DNA of 64,000 bases, taken from the NCBI GenBank assembly GCA_951812335.1, contig OX638293.1, positions 1,224,731 to 1,288,730 on the forward strand, written 5' to 3'. A program made the position numbers and the translations under genes. How positions within the stretch are numbered: position 1 is the first letter of the stretch; every line of letters starts with the position of its first letter. Positions 18,300 to 26,705 of this stretch are shown here, one piece after another. The notes under the pieces are model-generated. The model saw nothing but the letters and a program-made list of their open reading frames with translations. It did not search any database and was not told the DNA's origin. Origin of the DNA: Rhodothermales bacterium. GTDB lineage: Bacteria; Bacteroidota; Rhodothermia; Rhodothermales; VXPQ01.

Positions 18300-18977
18300 A
18301 TGGTCCCGTACAGGATCAATCGGGCGCTTCTCTCGTTCCTTCTGGTTATGTCCGTTACGAAAACGCTGTTTCGAACGATACAACCCATGCAGTTACCGGA
18401 ACCTGCGCCGATACAGGAGATCGATGTGGTAGAGGAACCGATCGTCATGGTGGCCCGGGACGAACATGTCCGCTATGCGTCTGCGGTCAGCCGCCTTATC
18501 GAAGAGGCGGCGGCGGCCAGGGGGACCGGCATCGCCCAGCGCGCCCCGGAGTATGTGCAGGCAAGGATTGAAGAAGGCAAGGCGGTCATTGCTCTGGCCG
18601 GCGACCGTCTGGCCGGATTTTGCTACATCGAGAACTGGAGCCACGGGAAGTACGTGGCCCATTCCGGGCTGATCGTGGCTCCCGATTTTCGAAAGATGGG
18701 GTTGGCGAAGAAGATAAAGAGACGGATTTTCGAGCTGTCGCGCGAAAAATACCCGGAGGCCCGGGTCTTCGGCATCACGACGAGTTTGGCCGTGATGAAA
18801 ATAAACTCCGACCTCGGATACAAGCCGGTGACGTTTTCCGAGTTGACGGATGACGATGTGTTCTGGGAGGGGTGCCGGAGCTGCCCCAACTACGACGTGC
18901 TCACGCGTACCGAGCGCAAAATGTGTCTTTGCACCGGCATGTTGTACGATCCGAAGGAAGACAAGGGCAACGAGTAA
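18300..18977 (+). CDS. GNAT-family acetyltransferase with a C-terminal cysteine cluster
   Basis: A protein of 225 residues; ATG 18387 (MQLPEPAPIQ) is a plausible later start. The acetyl-CoA-binding GNAT core includes LIVAPDFRKMGLAKKIKRRI and FGITTSLAVMKINSDLGYK. A C-terminal C-x2-C and C-x-C pair (GCRSCPNYD then MCLCTGML) could bind a metal. Similar GNAT proteins in Bacteroidota are found at the head of arginine biosynthesis operons, but no arg gene follows here. Substrate unknown. Confidence 0.75.
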   Translation: MVPYRINRALLSFLLVMSVTKTLFRTIQPMQLPEPAPIQEIDVVEEPIVMVARDEHVRYASAVSRLIEEAAAARGTGIAQRAPEYVQARIEEGKAVIALAGDRLAGFCYIENWSHGKYVAHSGLIVAPDFRKMGLAKKIKRRIFELSREKYPEARVFGITTSLAVMKINSDLGYKPVTFSELTDDDVFWEGCRSCPNYDVLTRTERKMCLCTGMLYDPKEDKGNE

Positions 18978-19143
18978 CGAGTAGAGAGGCGCCGGCAGTC
19001 AGGGAACGTCGTTTCGTTTCGGTCGTATGACGACACGCATTTTTATACCGGTTTCCGTAGCCGTAACCCTGTCTTGTCCGTTTGCGCGCTTCACTACGCG
19101 GTGCAATCCCCGGCAGGCAGAACGGGAAAGGGAATCGGTATAA

Positions 19144-19190
19144 TCCCTGCTCGCCGCAAGGACGGCGGGCGTGATTTTATTCCACAGGGA
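19144..19190 (+). promoter_or_regulatory. Structured rpsF leader, possible S6:S18 autoregulatory element
   Basis: Directly before rpsF, an 8-bp stem GCTCGCCG (19149-19156) / CGGCGGGC (19163-19170, one G-T pair) closes a CAAGGA loop. An outer stem TCCCT (19144-19148) / AGGGA (19186-19190) can sequester the GGGAG ribosome-binding site. Leaders with a conserved CCG bound by S6:S18 are known upstream of rpsF in many bacteria. Assigning this hairpin to that class is inference. Confidence 0.5.
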
Positions 19191-19193
19191 GTT

Positions 19194-19901
19194 ATGTCGA
19201 AAAATATCTACGAAATTACGTATGTCGTCAACAGCGTACTCGGCGACGACCAGATAAAGAATCTGGTCAGCCGGATTACGAAGTTTATCGAGAAAGAGGG
19301 CGGCAATATCATTGAAGTGGATGAGTGGGGAGCACAGCGTCTTGCCTATCCCATCGACAAAAAGCGCACCGGGTACTATGTGAATGCCTATTTCGAGGCG
19401 GGGGGCGACCTGATCGCCCGCCTCGAACGCGCGTTGACCCTTGAGGACGATATTCTTCGTTTTCTCACGCTGAAAATGGACGCCGTCATGCTCCGTCACT
19501 ACGAGGAGCGCAAGGAGGCAAGGGCGCGCGCGCAGGCGGAATCTTCGGCTGCCTCGAAGGAGGAGAAGAAAGCCGAGGCGCCCGCCGAGGAGACAAAAGT
19601 CGAAGTGCCCGCTTCGGGCAAGAAAGCCGCCGACGAGCAGGCGGAACCCTCGCCTGCTCCGAAGGAGGAGAAGAAAGCCGAGGCGCTCGCCGAGGAGACA
19701 AAAGTCGAAGTGTCCGCTTCGGGCAAGAAAGCCGCCGACGAGCAGGCGGAACCCTCGCCTGCTTCGAAGGAGGAGGCGCCTGCTGAGGAGAAGAAAGCCG
19801 AAGCATCTGCCCAGGAGGTGAAAGCCGAGGCGCTCGCCCCGAAAAAAGAGACAGAAGCCGAAACGTCCGCTGAGGATGCGAAAGCCGCCGATCGAGCATA
19901 A
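19194..19901 (+). CDS. rpsF: 30S ribosomal protein S6 with long repetitive tail
   Basis: A protein of 235 residues from ATG 19194. Residues 1-~100 are S6 (YEITYVVNSVLGDDQIKNLV; WGAQRLAYPIDKKRTGYYV). The remaining ~130 residues are a low-complexity Ala/Glu/Lys/Ser/Pro tail made partly of a 35-residue tandem repeat. Most S6 proteins are 95-140 residues. rpsR and rplI follow, the standard S6-S18-L9 order. The start is set by the GGGAG site 3-8 bp upstream. Confidence 0.95.
   Translation: MSKNIYEITYVVNSVLGDDQIKNLVSRITKFIEKEGGNIIEVDEWGAQRLAYPIDKKRTGYYVNAYFEAGGDLIARLERALTLEDDILRFLTLKMDAVMLRHYEERKEARARAQAESSAASKEEKKAEAPAEETKVEVPASGKKAADEQAEPSPAPKEEKKAEALAEETKVEVSASGKKAADEQAEPSPASKEEAPAEEKKAEASAQEVKAEALAPKKETEAETSAEDAKAADRA
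19536..19773 (+). repeat. 105-bp coding tandem repeat in the rpsF tail
   Basis: Two near-identical 105-bp units start at 19571 and 19676, preceded by a partial unit from ~19536. They encode 35-residue blocks beginning KAEAPAEETKVEVPASGKKA. The period is divisible by three, so copy-number change would keep the frame. The tail is expected to be disordered and highly charged. Confidence 0.9.
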
Positions 19902-19943
19902 ATCCTCCGGGCAGAAGATTTTAGCACATTGACAGGATATTCC

Positions 19944-20153
19944 ATGACCGAAACCCGTTTCGATCCCGACCGCATCGATTTTGTCGATTACAAGGATATC
20001 GAGCTCCTGAAGCGCTATCTCAACGAGCAGGGCAAGATTATGCCCCGGCGCATCACGGGAGTGCCCCAGAAATTTCAGCGCAAGCTTACCAGGGCGGTAA
20101 AGCGCGCCCGTCACCTTGCAATGTTGCCTTTTGTGGCAGATAATGTTCGATAG
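19944..20153 (+). CDS. rpsR: 30S ribosomal protein S18
   Basis: A protein of 69 residues from ATG 19944; an upstream in-frame start at 19929 adds 5 residues. S18 signatures are [39 protein letters not shown] and [10 protein letters not shown]. It lacks the Cys-rich N-terminus some S18 proteins carry. It lies between rpsF and rplI and likely shares their transcript. Confidence 0.95.
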   Translation: MTETRFDPDRIDFVDYKDIELLKRYLNEQGKIMPRRITGVPQKFQRKLTRAVKRARHLAMLPFVADNVR

Positions 20154-20168
20154 GAGGAAACTACCGCG

Positions 20169-20615
20169 ATGAAGCTTTTACTGCTGCAGGACGTGGAAAA
20201 CCTCGGTCACGAGGGAGACATCGTGACAGTCCGGGACGGCTATGGTCGTAATTACCTGATACCGGGCCGTATGGCGGTGATTGCTTCGGATTCCGTGGTT
20301 CGTCATAAAAAAGAACTCGCACGTCAGCGCGCAAGGAAAATTGCCCAGGAGATTGGGGATGCAGAGCGCGTAAAGGAGCAACTGGAGGCTGCGAAAGTGG
20401 TCATTGCCGCGAAAGTCGGACAGGAAAACCGGATTTTCGGGACGGTCACATCGACGCAGATAGCGGAAGCGCTTGGTCAGCAGGGGTTCCGGATCGACCG
20501 CAAACATATCGAGCCCGACGAGGACATTCGGATGCTTGGCGTTTATACGGCTACCGTGAAGGTACACAAGGAAGTCTCGGCCAAACTCAAGGTCGAGGTG
20601 GTTCCGGAAGCGTAG
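20169..20615 (+). CDS. rplI: 50S ribosomal protein L9
   Basis: A protein of 148 residues. The N-terminal domain reads MKLLLLQDVENLGHEGDIV and DGYGRNYLIPGRMA, followed by the long connecting helix and the C-terminal domain (KVGQENRIFGTVTSTQIAEA). A good AGGAGG-like ribosome-binding site (TAGGAGGAAAC) lies before the start. The downstream gap has an imperfect hairpin at 20615-20639 without a strong T tract. Confidence 0.97.
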   Translation: MKLLLLQDVENLGHEGDIVTVRDGYGRNYLIPGRMAVIASDSVVRHKKELARQRARKIAQEIGDAERVKEQLEAAKVVIAAKVGQENRIFGTVTSTQIAEALGQQGFRIDRKHIEPDEDIRMLGVYTATVKVHKEVSAKLKVEVVPEA

Positions 20616-20676
20616 ACGCGGCGGAATACGCCGGGCGTCCGTCCCGCTCCCGGCATCGTTTTAGCCCAGTACGGTT

Positions 20677-22704
20677 TTGCGCCACTACGGTTTTGGATTT
20701 GTGCAGTGTCTCGCCCGCATAGGCTGGCTGGCTGCGCTTGTTCCGTGTACAGGGTTCGTGTGTGTGCAAGCGTTTGCGCAGGATTTCCTGTCGGCTACGG
20801 ACTATGTGACGTGGACCGTGGAGGTTGCCCCCGAAAAAGTCGCTTCCGGGGAGGCATTCGAGGCGGTGATCGAGGCGGATATATCGGAAGGCTGGAAGAT
20901 GTACGCGCTCGATTCGCCGCGCCCGAGTTTTGCCGTCGATTTCGCATGGGAGGAAGAGGGGCTGTTGCTCACAGGCCCGATGCGCCAGAGTACCCCCGTC
21001 GAGGCGCACGATCCCTGGTTTGACGCGACGGTTCGCTATTTCACCGGGCAGGCCCGGTTTATCGCCCCATTCCGGGTTGGCGAGGATATCCCCGCAGGAA
21101 ATCGCCCGCTCAGTGGCGTGGTGCGGTTCATGATTTGCACCGAAGAGGTGTGTCTACCTCCTGCACCGGCGCCGCTCCAGACCGTAATACATGTTACCGG
21201 AGGCGGTCCTTTCGCCCAAGGCTCCGTATCCGACGCCGGGACGGCCATCGAAGACGAGGAGAATGACTCGCTCCGCGCTGTACCCGATTTGACCGGGGGC
21301 GTCCCTGCGGTCTTGTCTCCCGATCCGGCCGCCGCCGATGCGCACGCCGGCGGGCTATGGCGCTTTATTCTGCTGGCGATCGGGGCCGGGCTTGCCTCTC
21401 TCCTGACGCCCTGTGTATTTCCGATGATTCCGTTGACCGTTTCCTGGTTTTCGGGGCATGCTTCGAAGCGTTCCGAATCGGTTCGTATGGCGCTGGCCTT
21501 CGGGGCGGCGATCGTCCTTACCTTCACGGTGCTCGGCGTGCTGGCGGCCTCTTTGCTGGGCGCTGCCGGGGCGCATACCATTGCGGCCAATCCCTGGGTC
21601 AATCTTTTGATCGGGGGGATATTTGCCGTGTTTGCGCTTTCGCTGCTCGGCATGTTCGAATTGACGCTGCCGGGTCGTTTCGTCAATTATTTTAATCGCC
21701 AAGGGAACGAACGGTCGGGGTATACGGGCACATTTTTCATGGGGCTGACCCTGACGCTGGTGCACTTTACCTGCACCGTTCCGTTCGTGGGTGGCCTGCT
21801 CGCTGTCGCCACTGCGACCGGCGAGTGGACGTATCCCGTCATCGGTATGACGGTCTTCTCGGCTACGTTTGCCGTGCCGTTCGTAGCGTTCGCCCTGTTC
21901 CCGAAGGCGCTGCAGTCGTTACCCGGAACGGGATCCTGGATGCATCGCATTCAGGTCACACTGGGTTTCGTGGAACTTGCCGCCGCTCTCAAGTTTTTGT
22001 CGAACGCGGACCTTGTTATGGGGTGGGGGCTGATTTCACGACCTGTGGCCATCGCCCTCGCCATGGTGATTTTCGGGCTTGCCGGATTCTATCTGCTTGG
22101 CAAGATCCGGATGCCCCATGAGCCGACATCCCAGCCCGTCGGGGTCGGGCGGCTACTTTTTGCCGCCGCTTTTCTGGGGATTTCGCTGTATATGCTGCCG
22201 GGCCTCTTTGGGGCGCCGCTGCCCAGGATCGATGCCTGGCTTCCTCCGGCGCAAGCAACGGAGGCCCGATCCGGCGTGTTTTCGGGGAGCGCAGACGATG
22301 AACCGGTCTGGAGTGAAGATATAGATGCGGTTTTCGAGCAGGCGCAAAGCATACGCAAACCCGTGTTCATCGACTTCACCGGCTATACCTGTGCAAACTG
22401 TCGCCAGATGGAAACCGGCGTGTTTCGCCAGGAGCCCGTGGCGTCCCTGCTTCGGAACGATTTCGTGCTGCTGCGCCTCTATACCGATGCGCGCGATATA
22501 GGCCCGGCATTACAGCAGTACCAGATTGCGCTGGCGGGCACTGTGGCGCTTCCGACCTATGTCGTTGCGGATCCGTATTCCGGTACCCTGCTGCACAGGC
22601 ACACAGGCACTGCATCGGTTTCGGAATTCGCCGAATTTCTCAGGCAGGGCGCGGCCGCCTTCGACGCCGATGCGCCTGCGCCCTCTTTGCCCGGTTCTTC
22701 ATAA
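20677..22704 (+). CDS. dsbD: Thiol:disulfide interchange protein DsbD
   Basis: About 675 residues if started at TTG 20677; GTG 20701 is an equally good signal-peptide start. Domain order: signal peptide, N-terminal periplasmic domain (YALDSPRPSF, FMICTEEVCLPP), eight-helix membrane domain (SLLTPCVFPMIPLTVSWFSG; FTCTVPFVGG), then a thioredoxin-like domain with the DFTGYTCANCRQME active site. The cysteines of all three domains are present. It passes electrons from cytoplasmic thioredoxin to the periplasm. Confidence 0.93.
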   Translation: MRHYGFGFVQCLARIGWLAALVPCTGFVCVQAFAQDFLSATDYVTWTVEVAPEKVASGEAFEAVIEADISEGWKMYALDSPRPSFAVDFAWEEEGLLLTGPMRQSTPVEAHDPWFDATVRYFTGQARFIAPFRVGEDIPAGNRPLSGVVRFMICTEEVCLPPAPAPLQTVIHVTGGGPFAQGSVSDAGTAIEDEENDSLRAVPDLTGGVPAVLSPDPAAADAHAGGLWRFILLAIGAGLASLLTPCVFPMIPLTVSWFSGHASKRSESVRMALAFGAAIVLTFTVLGVLAASLLGAAGAHTIAANPWVNLLIGGIFAVFALSLLGMFELTLPGRFVNYFNRQGNERSGYTGTFFMGLTLTLVHFTCTVPFVGGLLAVATATGEWTYPVIGMTVFSATFAVPFVAFALFPKALQSLPGTGSWMHRIQVTLGFVELAAALKFLSNADLVMGWGLISRPVAIALAMVIFGLAGFYLLGKIRMPHEPTSQPVGVGRLLFAAAFLGISLYMLPGLFGAPLPRIDAWLPPAQATEARSGVFSGSADDEPVWSEDIDAVFEQAQSIRKPVFIDFTGYTCANCRQMETGVFRQEPVASLLRNDFVLLRLYTDARDIGPALQQYQIALAGTVALPTYVVADPYSGTLLHRHTGTASVSEFAEFLRQGAAAFDADAPAPSLPGSS

Positions 22705-22715
22705 GACCTGTCGTC

Positions 22716-23138
22716 ATGTTCCAGCGGGATATCATCATGCGGGAGATCGAGCAGGCCATTCGGGTGTTGCTCCATGTGTTTGCGCAGGTACTTCGACTGA
22801 AGTCCGAAGAACGGTATGAAGAGGCCCTTGCGCACCTGCGTGAGGCGTTCGGAGAAGCCGACCTTTCTCCCCGCCCCGTGGGCGAACTGTCGCCCCGCGA
22901 ACTGGTCGCGCTTTGCGAATACCCGCGCGGATTCGAATACGGTCTTGCGCTTTCCATCGCCGATTTGCTGTGCGAGGAAGCCGATCTGCTGACGCAACTT
23001 GGATCGCTGCCGGAAGCCCGGGCCCGTGCTGTCGGGGCCAGGGCATTGTACGAAGCAGCGCTGGCCACGGAGGGAGCCGTGCTTCCGGTGGACATTGCGC
23101 AGAAACTGCTGCGCGCCGAACGGCTTGCAGAGGAATAA
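22716..23138 (+). CDS. DUF6483-like helical protein
   Basis: A protein of 140 residues, predicted all-helical with no signal peptide or membrane segment. The opening MFQRDIIMREIEQAIRVLLH and the YEEALAHLREAFGE segment resemble small DUF6483 proteins with a TPR-like arrangement. Function is unknown. It lies 12 bp after dsbD and 2 bp before the glycosylase gene, so it is probably co-transcribed. Confidence 0.65.
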   Translation: MFQRDIIMREIEQAIRVLLHVFAQVLRLKSEERYEEALAHLREAFGEADLSPRPVGELSPRELVALCEYPRGFEYGLALSIADLLCEEADLLTQLGSLPEARARAVGARALYEAALATEGAVLPVDIAQKLLRAERLAEE

Positions 23139-23140
23139 AT

Positions 23141-24118
23141 ATGCCATCCTCCGATCCCGTACTGACCATCGAATGCCCTCCTTCGTTTCGTTTCCGGTCG
23201 ACGCTTCTGAGTCATGGCTGGATCGAGCTCGAGCCATTCAGCCACGACGAGGAGTATGCGCGGCTGCGGCGCATCGAATCCCTGCCGGACGGGCGCATTG
23301 TCCGCCTTGCATTTACAGCGGATAGGGACGAGGCCGGGGCCGTGTCCTGCGGCGAAAGATTGCATGTGCATATCGAGGAGACGCTGGAATATGGGTCCGG
23401 TGTGGCGAAGCATGCCGCGAATGCTTCGCTTTCTCCCCCGGTCCATGCGCATTTTCAAGAGGTGGCCCGGCGCATTTTCAACCTTGACATGGACCTGGAC
23501 CCCTTTTATGCTCTGCTTTCGAGCGTTCCGCGCTATGCCTGGGTGTTTGCGCACAGGGCCGGGCGGCTGCTGCGGGCTCCCACGGTTTGGGAAGATTTGG
23601 CGAAAACGCTGCTCACCACCAACACGACCTGGGCGATGACGCGGCAGATGACACAGCGGTTGAACGAGTTGGGGCATGCCGGTGCATTTCCTTCGCCTGA
23701 AACGATTGCGAATCTGTCCCTCGATTCGCTTGTCGATCATGTGCGGGCCGGATATCGGAATGCATATCTTTACGAACTGGCCTGCCTCATAGCGGAGAAA
23801 AGGGTCGATGTAGAGGGATGGGTATCTACGGAGATGTCTTCCGCCGATCTGTTTGCAGAGATACGTTCCCTGAGAGGATTCGGCCCGTACGCCGCCGGCG
23901 TCGTCATGAAACTGCTGGGGCGGTTCGATTACCTCGCGCTCGATTCCGCGGCCCGGTCGATGTTTGCCCGGAAATTCGGCGGAGGCACGGATACGGACAT
24001 TCGTCGCCACTACGCGCCCTATGGTTCATGGCAGGGATTGGCGGTATGGATGGATGTAATGCAGGACTGGTTTTTGCAAAACAGCGTACCTGAGATCGCC
24101 CTGAATACCTCGATGTAA
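23141..24118 (+). CDS. HhH-GPD DNA glycosylase
   Basis: A protein of 325 residues from ATG 23141. The N-terminal ~110 residues resemble an AlkA/OGG-type accessory domain. The C-terminal HhH-GPD domain has LLTTNTTWAMTRQMTQRL, the helix-hairpin-helix LRGFGPYAAGVVMKLLGRFD and the catalytic-aspartate LDSAARSMF. It probably excises alkylated or oxidised bases; the exact substrate cannot be read from sequence. It starts 2 bp after the upstream stop. Confidence 0.82.
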   Translation: MPSSDPVLTIECPPSFRFRSTLLSHGWIELEPFSHDEEYARLRRIESLPDGRIVRLAFTADRDEAGAVSCGERLHVHIEETLEYGSGVAKHAANASLSPPVHAHFQEVARRIFNLDMDLDPFYALLSSVPRYAWVFAHRAGRLLRAPTVWEDLAKTLLTTNTTWAMTRQMTQRLNELGHAGAFPSPETIANLSLDSLVDHVRAGYRNAYLYELACLIAEKRVDVEGWVSTEMSSADLFAEIRSLRGFGPYAAGVVMKLLGRFDYLALDSAARSMFARKFGGGTDTDIRRHYAPYGSWQGLAVWMDVMQDWFLQNSVPEIALNTSM

Positions 24119-24257
24119 CGTTTATCTGTTCGTTGAGGAAACCCATATCCGTTAACGGGGTACACAAGGGGTCATTTTACCTTGCCGCATATACTGTATT
24201 GCGCATAACGCGTTGAAATACACAGGCTGCGGCGCCATTAGAACACGGAAAAAGAAC

Positions 24258-24470
24258 ATGCCTCGTGGAAGAGTAAAGTGGTTTAGCGTGGATAAAGGTT
24301 TTGGCTTTATCGCGCCGGACGACGGCAGCAAGGACGTATTTGTCCATCGTAACAACATACCCGGTCTCGGATACGACGAAGGATTGCGGGACGGGGAAGA
24401 AGTGGAATATGATGTGGAGCAGACGCCCAAAGGCCTCAGCGCCATGAACGTAGAGCGTGTCGGCGGGTAA
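24258..24470 (+). CDS. Cold-shock domain protein
   Basis: A protein of 70 residues. RNP1 is KGFGFIAPDDG and RNP2 is DVFVHRNNI, with the standard start RGRVKWFSVDKGFGF. It is an RNA or single-stranded DNA chaperone. The ~140-bp untranslated leader is long, as in many csp genes, but no specific thermosensor structure was identified. Confidence 0.93.
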   Translation: MPRGRVKWFSVDKGFGFIAPDDGSKDVFVHRNNIPGLGYDEGLRDGEEVEYDVEQTPKGLSAMNVERVGG

Positions 24471-24545
24471 TCTGCTTTAGGGCATTTCAGAACGGTTGAC
24501 GGCGCTTTGTCTGTCGGTCGGATTTTTCCTGGTTCTTTTGGGCAT

Positions 24546-24576
24546 GCACCCCACAGGGGTGCGTGTTGCATATTTT
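24546..24576 (+). terminator. Hairpin downstream of the cold-shock gene, terminator-like
   Basis: A perfect 7-bp stem GCACCCC (24546-24552) / GGGGTGC (24556-24562) with an ACA loop is followed by GTGTTGCATATTTT. The T tract is delayed, so efficiency is uncertain. It lies between the cold-shock gene and a TonB-dependent receptor. Confidence 0.45.
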
Positions 24577-24660
24577 CGGGAAATATCCAGGGTTCCTGTA
24601 CGAGTCGGATCTGGTCCATTTTTGTGGATGAGGCGGGTGCGTACATACGGCCTGCATCGC

Positions 24661-26703
24661 ATGATGTGTACCATATCTTCTGTTCGGTGCTGGCTGGCGG
24701 CTGCTTGTTTGTTTCCGGGGATTGTTGTTGCCCAGGACACGTTATCGGTATCGGTTCTTCCGGGGCAGGCGCTGCCGGAATTGACGGTTGAGGCGGTCCG
24801 GGGCACGGCGAACGCGGCATCGGCTCCATACGCCCTTGCCGTCGAGACGAATACCCCGGACGCGTTGCCGCGCTCCGTACTTTCCATGGAACGCGTACTG
24901 CGTTCGCTCCCCGGTGCGTGGATTAACGACCGTGGCCATTTTGCGCTTGGAGAGCGTATCTCCGTGCGTGGTATGGGCGCCCGTGCTCCGTTCGGCGTGC
25001 GGGGTATGCAGGTTGTGCTCGATGGTATTCCGCTCACGATGCCGGATGGGCAGACGGTGCTCGATGTGGTGGAATCTTCCGTCCTGCTTCGAACGGAACT
25101 CTTGCGCAGTCCCGCCTCCCTTTTTTGGGGAAACGGTTCCGGAGCCGTGCTTTTTCTGTCGAGCGCTGCCGTGCCGGAAGGCGTTCGTTCGGCTCCCCGT
25201 TTGCGAGCGCAGGCGCTCGCCGGCTCCTTCGGGCAGCGCCGGATACTTATGGATGGGTTGCTGCCGTTCGGTGCGCATTCCGTGCAGTTTTACGCGTCGA
25301 ATCACACACAGAGCGGGTATCGGGCATATTCCTCCGGTATTCGTCGCCGTGCCGGAGCCTCCGCCCGATTTCGCATCGGCTCCTCCTCGCATATCCGTAT
25401 TCTGACTGCCCTTGGCTTGCAGGATACCGAGCACCCCGGCTCACTGACGCGCGAACAGTTCAAAGCGAATCCCTCCATGGCTCGTCCGGCCTTTGAGGAA
25501 GCCCGTGCCGGCAAGAAGAGCCTTCATGCCCAGGCTGGCGCTGCGTTCGAGCGCGAAGCCGACTTCGGGACGCTTCGCATAACCGGTTACGGCGTACGCC
25601 GGCAACTCGATAACCCCTTGTCCTTTGCGTATATCGATCTTGATCGGAAGGCGGGGGGAATGCGGGCGGCGCTGCGGCGGGACAGGGAACGGATCCGGTG
25701 GGGCGTGGGAGCCGATGGAGCTTTACAACACGATATTCGCAAAAATTTCAATAACGCCCGCGGCGTTCCCGGTGAAAAGATTCAGTTGAATCAGGTTGAG
25801 AACGTGTCTTCGGCAGGCGCCTTTGCCTATGCGGGTTTCCAGCCCGTGCAAAACATGCAGGTGCTGGCCGGACTGCGCTATGGAACGGTGCGGTTTGAAA
25901 TGGACGATCGCTTGTTTACCAATGGCGACCAATCCGGCAGCAGGCTCTTTAGTTCATGGAGCCCCATGCTGGGCGTGTCCTGGCGGGGAAACGGATGGCT
26001 GCTTTTTGCGAACTATGGCACTGCCTTCGAGACGCCTACGACCACGGAACTCGTCAATCGCCCGGACTTGACGGGTGGATTCAATCCTTCACTCGATCCG
26101 CAGATCGCGAGGGGCGTGGAAGTTGGTCTGCGCGGCGCGCCGAGCGCGCATCTGTTCGTGGATGCGGCTATTTTTTCCATGAATGTGGACGGAAGATTGA
26201 TTTCCTTCGAAAACGAACTCGGACGGGATTTTTTCCGGAATGCGGGCAAGAATACGCACCGGGGCATTGAGGGAGCGGTGCAGTGGTTCCCGCATCCTCG
26301 CTGGGAAGCGGTTTTTGTTGCTGCCGTTAGTCGTTTCGTTTTTCGGGAGGCGGACTTGAACGGAAACCTCTTGCCGGGCGTACCCGAACAGCGTTTTTTC
26401 GGGCGTGTGCGGACAGATCGGAGGGGCTTTCGGGTCACAGTGGAAGCAGAAGCCGTAAGCGAGTATTTTACGAACGATGTCAATACGGCCGTCAACGACG
26501 GATACGTTGTTTTCGACGCGTCGCTCGGGCACGAGGGATTTGCCGCCGGTTCGGTGCGTATTGCGCCGTTTGTCGAGGTGCGCAATATGCTGAATACCCG
26601 GTATAGCGGTTCCGTGTCGATCAATGCATTCGGAGGTCGTTACTATGAACCCGCACCCGGTCGGGCGTTCCTGGCCGGATTACAACTCCATATACTTCCT
26701 TGA
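24661..26703 (+). CDS. TonB-dependent outer-membrane receptor
   Basis: A protein of 680 residues from ATG 24661; an earlier in-frame TTG at 24496 would disrupt the signal peptide. Signal peptide ends near IVVAQ. The plug domain carries the TonB-box-like PELTVEAVR, then ERISVRGMGARAPFGVRG and VVLDGIPLTMPDGQ. A beta barrel follows, ending in LAGLQLHIL. It imports an unknown ligand. It is followed 2 bp later by a DUF1080 protein. Confidence 0.9.
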   Translation: MMCTISSVRCWLAAACLFPGIVVAQDTLSVSVLPGQALPELTVEAVRGTANAASAPYALAVETNTPDALPRSVLSMERVLRSLPGAWINDRGHFALGERISVRGMGARAPFGVRGMQVVLDGIPLTMPDGQTVLDVVESSVLLRTELLRSPASLFWGNGSGAVLFLSSAAVPEGVRSAPRLRAQALAGSFGQRRILMDGLLPFGAHSVQFYASNHTQSGYRAYSSGIRRRAGASARFRIGSSSHIRILTALGLQDTEHPGSLTREQFKANPSMARPAFEEARAGKKSLHAQAGAAFEREADFGTLRITGYGVRRQLDNPLSFAYIDLDRKAGGMRAALRRDRERIRWGVGADGALQHDIRKNFNNARGVPGEKIQLNQVENVSSAGAFAYAGFQPVQNMQVLAGLRYGTVRFEMDDRLFTNGDQSGSRLFSSWSPMLGVSWRGNGWLLFANYGTAFETPTTTELVNRPDLTGGFNPSLDPQIARGVEVGLRGAPSAHLFVDAAIFSMNVDGRLISFENELGRDFFRNAGKNTHRGIEGAVQWFPHPRWEAVFVAAVSRFVFREADLNGNLLPGVPEQRFFGRVRTDRRGFRVTVEAEAVSEYFTNDVNTAVNDGYVVFDASLGHEGFAAGSVRIAPFVEVRNMLNTRYSGSVSINAFGGRYYEPAPGRAFLAGLQLHILP

Positions 26704-26705
26704 CC

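Noticed and set aside
24540-24660. Possible TPP-type riboswitch upstream of the TonB-dependent receptor
   Set aside because: A GGGGTGC and a GATCTGG segment are present, but the conserved CTGAGA and the rest of the TPP aptamer could not be aligned.
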